This document shows, one piece after another, positions 1 through 4,988 of a stretch of DNA of 5,085 nucleotides. The stretch is from assembly GCA_003266145.1 (NCBI GenBank), contig MVJJ01000109.1:1-5085 (forward strand), written 5' to 3'. Made by a program: the position numbers and the translations under genes. This DNA is from Methanosphaera sp. SHI613 (GTDB lineage: Archaea > Methanobacteriota > Methanobacteria > Methanobacteriales > Methanobacteriaceae). Position 1 is the first letter of the stretch. Each line of letters starts with the position of its first letter. Below the pieces are notes generated by a model. The model saw only the letters and a program-made list of their open reading frames with translations. It was not told where the DNA came from and did no database searches.

Positions 1-213
1 CAAATCATTAGAGTGAATTGTTTCATATGTATAAGAGTCCTGATTTTTCAAGTAATCATTAATGTAGTCTATGGATTCTGTCTTTGAATTATTGTCAACC
101 AACAATATATTGAAATCATCATAATTTATATTTGACAATGAATTTAAACATTCAACCGTATCTTCATGCCCATTCCAATTAAGAAGAACTATAGAAAGCT
201 TAGATTTAATAAT
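1..213 (-). CDS. Family 2 glycosyltransferase, N-terminal part, runs off the left edge; non-standard start
   Basis: Translating the minus strand gives a typical GT-A family 2 N-terminus: a hydrophobic first strand and conserved motif (SIVLLNWNGHEDT), then ECLNSL, then the nucleotide-sugar binding strand ILLVDNNS. Family members transfer a sugar from a nucleotide or lipid donor to a growing surface glycan at the cytoplasmic membrane face. The frame is open from base 222 to the window edge, with an in-frame TAA at 223-225. No ATG, GTG or TTG lies between that stop and the LNWNG motif. The best start is therefore one of two ATT codons (211-213 or 208-210), which sit 4-7 bases after an AGGGGT purine run. 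It follows the small membrane protein gene by about 25 bases, so the two are probably cotranscribed. The family call is secure. The acceptor, sugar and exact start are unknown, and the rest of the protein is outside the window. Confidence 0.8.
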   Translation of the reverse strand, partial: MIKSKLSIVLLNWNGHEDTVECLNSLSNINYDDFNILLVDNNSKTESIDYINDYLKNQDSYTYETIHSNDL

Positions 214-238
214 AAAACCCCTTTAATTTATTTATGGA

Positions 239-439
239 TTATTCATTAACCTCAACGTCGATATAGTCATCAGACCTGACGCTGCTTCTATGCATCATCT
301 CATAAACAGAATATTTCACTTGACTAAATGACTCATCATCAATGATAACCTTAATTGAGTAACCTACCGCTACGCCACCTAAAAATAAGAGGGCATTTCT
401 TGAAAATTTACCTATAATACCGCTAGACATAACAATCAC
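239..439 (-). CDS. Small single-pass membrane protein of unknown function
   Basis: The 66-residue product (63 if started at the internal ATG) is not one I recognise. A glycine-containing hydrophobic stretch covers about residues 15-33 (NALLFLGGVAVGYSIKVII), preceded by K11 and R14 and followed by an acidic tail (DDE, then DDYIDVEVNE). By the positive-inside rule this suggests the N-terminus inside and the tail outside, although K30 makes the segment imperfect. The start is ambiguous. GTG at 439 lies only 4 bases after an AGG at 444-446, while ATG at 430 lies about 13 bases after it. The gene sits about 25 bases upstream of the family 2 glycosyltransferase on the same strand, so it is probably the first gene of that transcript. 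A role in a membrane glycan-assembly complex is possible, but only location suggests it. Confidence 0.6.
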   Translation of the reverse strand: MIVMSSGIIGKFSRNALLFLGGVAVGYSIKVIIDDESFSQVKYSVYEMMHRSSVRSDDYIDVEVNE

Positions 440-544
440 ATAACCTATTTAGATGTTTATTCTATTAATTGACTTTTCAACAATTATTATTATATATGGA
501 TTTTAAAATATATTAATAAAGGTAAAATTTTTGAGGCAACGACT
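440..544. promoter_or_regulatory. Divergent promoter region with a TATA box usable in both directions
   Basis: This AT-rich gap separates two divergent transcription units. TTATATATGG at 490-499 resembles an archaeal box A for the plus strand. A start about 25 bases downstream (near 520) would leave a short leader carrying GAGG at 533-536, 8 bases before the ATG at 545. Because TATATA is self-complementary, the same site reads ATATATAATA on the minus strand. It could then start the minus transcript near 468, ahead of the AGG at 444-446. No BRE or operator was identified with confidence, and the TSS positions are estimates from box A spacing. Confidence 0.4.
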
Positions 545-874
545 ATGAACATCAATGACAAATACCATTATAGATTTGAAGATCTTAAAGAAAATAAAGG
601 TATAAACCAAGTGGAAATTATATTACACGACGATGACGATATGACAATTGAATATAGCGGAAAAAAGGGATTTAATACTGAAGGCTTTGATTATCCATTA
701 TTCAATAGAAAAGAAAAGGATGAAGAAACCTCATGGTTTTTATACAGAGTTGAAGAAATCATAGATACAGAATTTGAATTGCTTGACATGCTACGAGAAC
801 CTATTGCAGCTGATGAAAAACAGATGACACACATCATTAAAAAACAGGTCGAAATATACTGCTTTAAAGAATAA
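545..874 (+). CDS. Acidic hypothetical protein, first gene of a pair with a glycosyltransferase
   Basis: This 109-residue protein is not one I recognise. It is soluble in appearance, with no signal peptide or membrane segment. It is strongly acidic, with DDDD at residues 29-32 and many Glu and Asp elsewhere. The N-terminal half looks like beta strands (QVEIILHDDDDMTIEYSG). The C-terminal half looks helical (EEIIDTEFELLDML, then EKQMTHIIKKQVEIY). The ATG is supported by GAGG at 533-536 with 8-base spacing. The stop lies 11 bases before the downstream glycosyltransferase start, so the two are very likely one operon. Codon pattern and a good ribosome site argue that the gene is real. A regulator or partner of the glycosyltransferase is conceivable but rests on neighbourhood alone. 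Confidence 0.7.
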   Translation: MNINDKYHYRFEDLKENKGINQVEIILHDDDDMTIEYSGKKGFNTEGFDYPLFNRKEKDEETSWFLYRVEEIIDTEFELLDMLREPIAADEKQMTHIIKKQVEIYCFKE

Positions 875-885
875 GGAAGTTACAG

Positions 886-1983
886 ATGAAAAACTACACT
901 TGCATATTTCCGGGATTGTACAACTACAATCTGACAAAGGACGTGGGAATGATTCCATATACATTATCCGATAGATACGATACACATATCGTCACCTATG
1001 ATAATGATGAGTACTTCTATCTGGATGAAAAAATGAAATCGGATAACTTCAGTCTGGAATTTATTCAAAACACCGGTAATCAGAAGAGGGATGTTCTTGA
1101 ATATCTCAAGACGAACTCCAAAGAAATAGACGTTCTCCAATTATATCACCTGAACTACAACCTTATTCTCAGTTACATTGTCTGCTACAAACTAAGAAAT
1201 AGAAGTGGAAAGACCTATCTGAAACTGGATGCGAACAATGAAATCATTGACTTTCTCATCAAACGTAAGGGAATTCTTCCCTCCCTCAGACGCTTGTATG
1301 CCAAATTTATATTCGGCATGATAGACGTCATCAGCATAGAAACTAGAAGAAACTATGAATTACTGGGGAATTTCATAAGCAAGGACAAGTTACTCTACAT
1401 TCCAAATGGGATTAGAAAATCCGACAACAGACTTGATGATAAAGAAAATAGAATACTCTACGTAGGATATATAGAAAAGAAAAACAAGTCGATTGACCTG
1501 CTGATTGATGCCTTCAGCAAATGCATCAGTGATGATTGGAAGCTAATACTTATAGGGAAAGTGGAGGAGGATATGGAAGAGTTTTTAAATGACCTTTTTG
1601 AAAATAATCCCGAACTTAAGGAAAAGATAATTCTGAAAGGATACATCTGGGACAAAGAAACCCTGTCCGAGGAATATGCCAAAAGCAGGATATACTGCTG
1701 CACATCCCATAGCGAAAGCTTTGGAATATCAACGCTTGAGGCGGCATACTTCGCAAATTACATCATCTCAACGGATGTCGGAGCATCAGGGGACATCATA
1801 GAAAAGACCCATTACGGCGAGATTATTGAACACAACGAAAAATCACTTCAAAACGCGTTGCAAAATGCCATGAATAGCCTGGATGAGATTGCGGTTAATC
1901 CATATAAAATACAAGAAACAGTATATGATAACTTTAACTGGGAGGTCATATGCGATAAAATAATTGAAAAAATAGAAGAATGA
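886..1983 (+). CDS. Family 4 glycosyltransferase (GT-B fold), surface glycan synthesis
   Basis: The 365-residue protein has the two-domain GT-B layout of retaining family 4 glycosyltransferases, which move a sugar from a nucleotide donor to a lipid-linked or surface glycan in the cytoplasm. The N-terminal acceptor domain (about 1-165) carries KDVGMIPYTL and YLKLDANNEI, features I associate with a group found in gut methanogens and Firmicutes. The linker YIPNGI is at 171-176. The donor domain includes ILYVGYIEKKNKSIDLLIDAF (about 190-210), LILIGK (220-225) and the EX7E motif from E277 to E285 (ESFGISTLE). The closing NFNWEVICDKI helix (349-359) is typical of the family. Length is normal and no motif is missing. 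The ATG at 886 follows GGA at 875-877 with 8-base spacing. It is cotranscribed with the acidic 109-residue gene, and its stop is one base from that of convergent cbiL. Donor and acceptor cannot be told from sequence. Confidence 0.92.
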   Translation: MKNYTCIFPGLYNYNLTKDVGMIPYTLSDRYDTHIVTYDNDEYFYLDEKMKSDNFSLEFIQNTGNQKRDVLEYLKTNSKEIDVLQLYHLNYNLILSYIVCYKLRNRSGKTYLKLDANNEIIDFLIKRKGILPSLRRLYAKFIFGMIDVISIETRRNYELLGNFISKDKLLYIPNGIRKSDNRLDDKENRILYVGYIEKKNKSIDLLIDAFSKCISDDWKLILIGKVEEDMEEFLNDLFENNPELKEKIILKGYIWDKETLSEEYAKSRIYCCTSHSESFGISTLEAAYFANYIISTDVGASGDIIEKTHYGEIIEHNEKSLQNALQNAMNSLDEIAVNPYKIQETVYDNFNWEVICDKIIEKIEE

Positions 1984-1984
1984 T

Positions 1985-2686
1985 TTAATTATTCTTCTTA
2001 AACTTTATGATACTTGTTGAGAAGTATTTCTTATTGTCTACAAATCCGTGGACGATATTTTCGTCTTCCATAGTACAGTTTTGTACGGATACTATTTCTT
2101 TTTCTCTTGGATCTTTGTTTATGCATTCTTCAAGTACGTCCAGGTGTCTTGACGTTTTCATTGCAACTACAGTATCCACATATGGTAATATTTTTGGAAG
2201 TCTTTCATCAACTTTAGGTACTACCACCATTATATCATCCTGTTCTGTTAGCTGAATGCCTGCTGTTGTACTGCAAGCGGTCATGGCAGGTATTCCAGGT
2301 ACCAATACCACTTCTACGCCCATCTTTTGTAATCTTTTTGACACGTAGCTGAATGTTGAGAATATTGTAGGATCACCTAATGTTACAAATACTGCATCCA
2401 ATCCTGTTTCTAACTTTTCAAACAACATTTGTGCTGCATCATCCCATGATTTATCCAATTCTTCCTTGTCTTCTGTCATTGGAAATAGAGGTTGAAGTAT
2501 TTCACATTCAGTTTCTCTTTCATCAATAATCCCTTGAACGATATTTAATGCTACACTTGGTTTACCGTTTCTTGATTTAGGTGCAAATATTATATCTGTT
2601 TCTTTGATAATTCTTGCCGCTTTTATTGTTACTAGTTCAGGATCTCCTGGACCTACACCAATTCCATATAATTTTCCTATTGCCAT
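1985..2686 (-). CDS. cbiL: Cobalt-factor II / precorrin-2 C20-methyltransferase CbiL
   Basis: CbiL uses S-adenosylmethionine to methylate C20 of cobalt-factor II in the anaerobic cobamide pathway, in the cytoplasm. Methanogens need cobamides for the Mtr methyltransferase and for methanol or methylamine corrinoid proteins. Counting from the chosen start (233 residues), the tetrapyrrole-methylase hallmarks are GVGPGDPELVT (10-20), VTLGDPTIFS (101-110), VPGIPAMTACSTTAG (129-143) and AMKTS (175-179), all intact. LGDPTIFSTFSYV is characteristic of CbiL/CobI among the sister methylases. An upstream in-frame ATG at 2695 would add three residues. However, the AAGG at 2697-2700 abuts that ATG with no spacing, whereas it lies about 10 bases before the ATG at 2686, so I chose 2686. 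It stands alone, with no other cob/cbi gene in the window. Archaea insert cobalt early, so the cobalt-factor II substrate is favoured over precorrin-2. Confidence 0.93.
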   Translation of the reverse strand: MAIGKLYGIGVGPGDPELVTIKAARIIKETDIIFAPKSRNGKPSVALNIVQGIIDERETECEILQPLFPMTEDKEELDKSWDDAAQMLFEKLETGLDAVFVTLGDPTIFSTFSYVSKRLQKMGVEVVLVPGIPAMTACSTTAGIQLTEQDDIMVVVPKVDERLPKILPYVDTVVAMKTSRHLDVLEECINKDPREKEIVSVQNCTMEDENIVHGFVDNKKYFSTSIIKFKKNN

Positions 2687-2909
2687 GTTTTTCATCCTTA
2701 ATTTTTAATTAAAATAATTACATATAAAAATAAAGTAAAGTTTATTATTTATTTAACGTCCTTTTATACTATTAATATAATAAAACACCTATATATAATT
2801 TTTAAACCAATTATTAAATTGACATGAATTTATCAAAAGTAACTTTAAATTAATCGCCGGTTGACAAAATCAAAAGAATAAAAAATAATGAAAAATAAAT
2901 ATTATAGTC
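2687..2909. promoter_or_regulatory. Divergent promoter region between cbiL and the helicase
   Basis: This very AT-rich region serves two divergent genes. For the plus strand, TATATATAA at 2790-2798 is the best box A and would give a start near 2820 and a helicase leader of about 90 bases. For the minus strand, the same site reads TTATATATA. A second candidate, TTTTTATATG (2730-2721), would start cbiL close to its AAGG at 2697-2700. A small GC-richer patch (CGCCGG, 2856-2861) stands out but is not a clear palindrome. I saw no riboswitch-like structure. All promoter positions are pattern matches only. Confidence 0.35.
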
Positions 2910-4664
2910 ATGAATACAATATTTTGCCCAAATTGTGGAATGATAAAAAACAAGTGCGTATGCTCTAAATCAGAGGATGAGAAAAAACAGTACAACTCCC
3001 TAATAGAAAGACCAAGCGCTGAAGAAAAAAGACAACTGCAAGCCGAACATCCGGAAATTGACGAGGAAATAATTGAAAACTTCCCATTCAAAGAGGCCAG
3101 ACACAATCAATTGGAATTAATAGAAAAGATTCTTACTGCATTTGATAACGACAAGAAATATATTATACTGGAGGCCGGTACGGGAACAGGTAAATCAGCA
3201 ATAGCCGCCACATTAGGTCAGATACTCCAGCCGGCATATATACTGACCATGACAAAACAACTTCAACGACAATATGCCGATGAATTCGGATACCCCCAGG
3301 TAAAAGGTAGAAACAACTTTTCATGCCTTGATAGCGGCTCATTGAATAAGTGTGATCAGGGAACATGCCAGACCATCAGGACCGGACAGGAATTTTCATG
3401 TCCATACGGCATTAAAATTGAAAAGAGCAACCAGAAAGACATCAATGAATATGACCCTGAAACATATTACAATACACCATTTACCTTTAACTCAACCAAT
3501 AAATGTCCCTACTGGAATCAGAAGGCAATAGCTATAGAAGAACCAGTCACATTACTAAACTATGATTACGCTTACCTTGAATTCAACTATGTTCAGCACT
3601 TCCAGAAAAGAAATCTAATGATACTTGACGAGGCACATAACATTGAAGATAAAATAATGCACAAACTGGAATTGAACCTCTACAATAAACAACTACAAAA
3701 GGATATTCAGGAAAGCATACCAAGGGAAATGATGACATACACCGATATCAAGGATTGGATTGCATTTCTTGAGGCTATCTATGATTCATATAATGCCATC
3801 AACACCAACAACCTAACTAAACAAAAGGGAGATCGTATTGAACATACAAAAAGAAAGATTAAGGAGATTACTGGAAACATAAAGAAAAATCCCGACGATT
3901 GGGTAGTGTCACCTGAGGACAATTCCGTGTCATTCAAGCCCCTTAAGGTAGATAAGTATGCTAAGGAAACATTATTCCAGTATGCGGATAAGGTTCTGTT
4001 TATGAGTGCAACCATACTTGATAAGGACTTATTCTGCAAATGGCTGGGATTAGACCCGGAAGAGGTATATTATATCCACAGCGAAAGCCCATTCAAGAAG
4101 GAATATCGTCCGATACACATGAAACTTGTAGGTCCAATGTCAAAACGTGCACTATGGCATACCGCACCGAAGACAATTCCAGTACTTAAGGAGATTATGG
4201 ACAAGCACTACAATGAAAAGGGTTTGGTTCATACAAACAGTTACAAATGTCAACAGTACATCATTGATCATATACGTGAACAGAGAATACTTTCACATGA
4301 CTCGAAGAATCGTGAACAGATACTTAGGGAATTTGAAAAATCAAACGACCCGTATGTACTTGTAAGTCCATCGATGAGTGAAGGAGTGGACCTTCCTTAT
4401 GAAAAATGTGAATTTCAGGTAATATACAAGGTTCCATATCCTTATCTTGGAGATAAGCAGATAAATGAAAGAAAAAATCTTGACCCGGAATGGTACGCCT
4501 ACAAGACAATCATGACACTTATGCAGGCATACGGTAGAGGTATGAGAGCCGAAAACGATCACTGTGACACGTATATACTGGATAAAAACATTCAGACAAT
4601 ACTGAGAAACAAGATGTATCGTAGACTGATACCTAAGTTCTTCAGGGAAGCAATAACCACCTAA
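2910..4664 (+). CDS. Rad3/XPD/DinG-type superfamily 2 DNA helicase with Fe-S-type cysteines
   Basis: The 584-residue protein matches the XPD/DinG family, ATP-driven 5'-to-3' DNA helicases used in repair and in clearing unusual DNA structures. Motifs in order: RHNQ (64-67); Walker A EAGTGTGKS (88-96); motif Ia ILTMTKQLQRQY (111-122); Walker B DEAH (240-243); motif III VLFMSATIL (362-370); motif V SPSMSEGVDLP (486-496); motif VI QAYGRGMR (539-546). Between Walker A and DEAH are five cysteines, C139, C148, C153, C164 and C199. Four of them probably hold the [4Fe-4S] cluster typical of the family. An extra CPNC...CVC set at C6, C9, C16 and C18 suggests a small zinc site at the N-terminus. Length is close to archaeal XPD. 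The ATG at 2910 keeps the zinc motif but has no visible Shine-Dalgarno. A T9 run follows the stop. Whether it is the XPD or the DinG orthologue needs a tree. Confidence 0.93.
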   Translation: MNTIFCPNCGMIKNKCVCSKSEDEKKQYNSLIERPSAEEKRQLQAEHPEIDEEIIENFPFKEARHNQLELIEKILTAFDNDKKYIILEAGTGTGKSAIAATLGQILQPAYILTMTKQLQRQYADEFGYPQVKGRNNFSCLDSGSLNKCDQGTCQTIRTGQEFSCPYGIKIEKSNQKDINEYDPETYYNTPFTFNSTNKCPYWNQKAIAIEEPVTLLNYDYAYLEFNYVQHFQKRNLMILDEAHNIEDKIMHKLELNLYNKQLQKDIQESIPREMMTYTDIKDWIAFLEAIYDSYNAINTNNLTKQKGDRIEHTKRKIKEITGNIKKNPDDWVVSPEDNSVSFKPLKVDKYAKETLFQYADKVLFMSATILDKDLFCKWLGLDPEEVYYIHSESPFKKEYRPIHMKLVGPMSKRALWHTAPKTIPVLKEIMDKHYNEKGLVHTNSYKCQQYIIDHIREQRILSHDSKNREQILREFEKSNDPYVLVSPSMSEGVDLPYEKCEFQVIYKVPYPYLGDKQINERKNLDPEWYAYKTIMTLMQAYGRGMRAENDHCDTYILDKNIQTILRNKMYRRLIPKFFREAITT

Positions 4665-4665
4665 A

Positions 4666-4674
4666 TTTTTTTTT
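4666..4674 (+). terminator. Oligo-T terminator of the helicase gene
   Basis: Nine consecutive T begin two bases after the helicase TAA stop (4662-4664). In archaea a U-rich run alone is enough for intrinsic termination, so this is a good terminator candidate. The inverted-repeat element begins nine bases further on. Confidence 0.65.
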
Positions 4675-4677
4675 ATT

Positions 4678-4682
4678 AAATA
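4678..4682. repeat. Left copy of the AAATA direct repeat (possible target duplication)
   Basis: AAATA directly abuts the left terminal inverted repeat, and the same five bases abut the right one at 4790-4794. The match starts exactly at both repeat ends, which favours a target-site duplication, although five A/T bases are weak evidence in this DNA. Confidence 0.4.
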
Positions 4683-4789
4683 GGGGCTTCGCCAAAACTA
4701 TAATAATATTTTCTAAAACATGTTTAAACTTCTCAAAAAACAACATAAACCCTATTTCTTTTTGAAAATTTGGCTTTTGGCGAACCCCC
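4683..4789. mobile_element. MITE-like 107-bp element with 15-bp terminal inverted repeats
   Basis: The left end GGGGCTTCGCCAAAA (4683-4697) and right end TTTTGGCGAACCCCC (4775-4789) are inverted copies, with 14 of 15 positions pairing and a single C-C mismatch (4687/4785). The element is bordered by the direct repeat AAATA (4678-4682 and 4790-4794), which would be a 5-bp target duplication. Inside is a nested inverted repeat (4730-4739 with 4759-4768, 9 of 10 pairing) and a 10-bp palindrome AAACATGTTT (4716-4725). No coding sequence is present, so if mobile it would depend on a transposase in trans. The GC-rich ends contrast with the surrounding AT-rich DNA. The alternative is a long RNA hairpin at the end of the helicase transcript. 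A short AT-rich duplication can also arise by chance. Confidence 0.5.
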
Positions 4790-4794
4790 AAATA
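4790..4794. repeat. Right copy of the AAATA direct repeat (possible target duplication)
   Basis: This is the partner of 4678-4682, directly following the last C of the right terminal inverted repeat. Confidence 0.4.
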
Positions 4795-4824
4795 TTATGC
4801 AAAATAGATGGTAAATGCCATGTA

Positions 4825-4914
4825 TTATGATAAATTACCGAGTAATCTGTAATTATCGAGTAGAATATCCAGATAAAGATGAGTAAATAACGTAATATAC
4901 CGAGCTTATCATAA
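4825..4914. repeat. Nested inverted and direct repeats around a TACCGAG core
   Basis: A perfect 9-bp inverted repeat, TTATGATAA (4825-4833) and TTATCATAA (4906-4914), encloses about 70 bases. Inside, ATTACCGAGTAAT (4834-4846) is a 5-3-5 palindrome. Its core recurs as TATCGAG (4854-4860) and TACCGAG (4898-4904), while the first copy is at 4836-4842. Two copies are 18 bases apart and the third is 44 bases further on, so this is not a regular array. It could be a protein-binding cluster, a structured RNA or a decayed repeat. There is no coding frame. Together with the element before it and the terminator after it, this accounts for the 324-base gap 4665-4988. Confidence 0.35.
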
Positions 4915-4943
4915 AATAATTTATGCCAACACTCACTCTATAT

Positions 4944-4979
4944 AAAAAAATAAGTTAATTGTAGGAGTAAATCCTACAA
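4944..4979 (-). terminator. Hairpin plus T-run terminator of the adhesin-like gene
   Basis: On the minus strand, 9 bases after the adhesin stop, an 8-bp perfect stem TTGTAGGA/TCCTACAA (arms 4972-4979 and 4959-4966, 5-base loop) is followed by a run of seven T (4950-4944 on the minus strand). The position and the order of hairpin then T-run fit intrinsic termination of that gene. Confidence 0.6.
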
Positions 4980-4988
4980 ATATTGAAT

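Noticed and set aside
791..985. Minus-strand 64-codon frame across the junction of the acidic orphan and the glycosyltransferase
   Set aside because: It spans the ribosome site and the coding ends of two well-supported plus-strand genes. The Cys/Ser/Phe-rich product is typical of antisense shadow.
1458..1703. Minus-strand open frame of 81 codons inside the family 4 glycosyltransferase
   Set aside because: It is a Ser- and Phe-rich mirror of the A-rich coding strand. It overlaps conserved glycosyltransferase codons and has no ribosome site or family resemblance.
1942..1957. Strong GGAGGT followed by ATG near the end of the family 4 glycosyltransferase
   Set aside because: The ATG is followed by one codon and then TAA, so no protein is encoded.
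2007..2255. Plus-strand 82-codon frame opposite cbiL
   Set aside because: It lies wholly within the conserved CbiL coding sequence and is a Ser/Thr-rich shadow.
2687..2695. Upstream ATG at 2695 as the cbiL start
   Set aside because: The AAGG directly touches that ATG, leaving no spacing, while it is well spaced for the ATG at 2686, whose product begins just before the conserved LYGIGVGPGDP.
2729..2746. AATAAA...TTTATT 6-bp inverted repeat in the cbiL promoter as an operator
   Set aside because: Six A/T pairs are expected by chance in DNA this AT-rich.
2687..2909. Cobalamin riboswitch upstream of cbiL
   Set aside because: The leader is almost all A/T with no B12-box-like or multi-stem pattern, and such riboswitches are not expected in archaea.
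2870..4562. Several 61-86 codon frames on both strands over the helicase
   Set aside because: All overlap the helicase motifs, have no ribosome sites and show no recognisable features.
4825..4914. CRISPR array
   Set aside because: The repeated cores are only about 7 bases, spacing is irregular (18 then 44 bases), and no cas gene is nearby.
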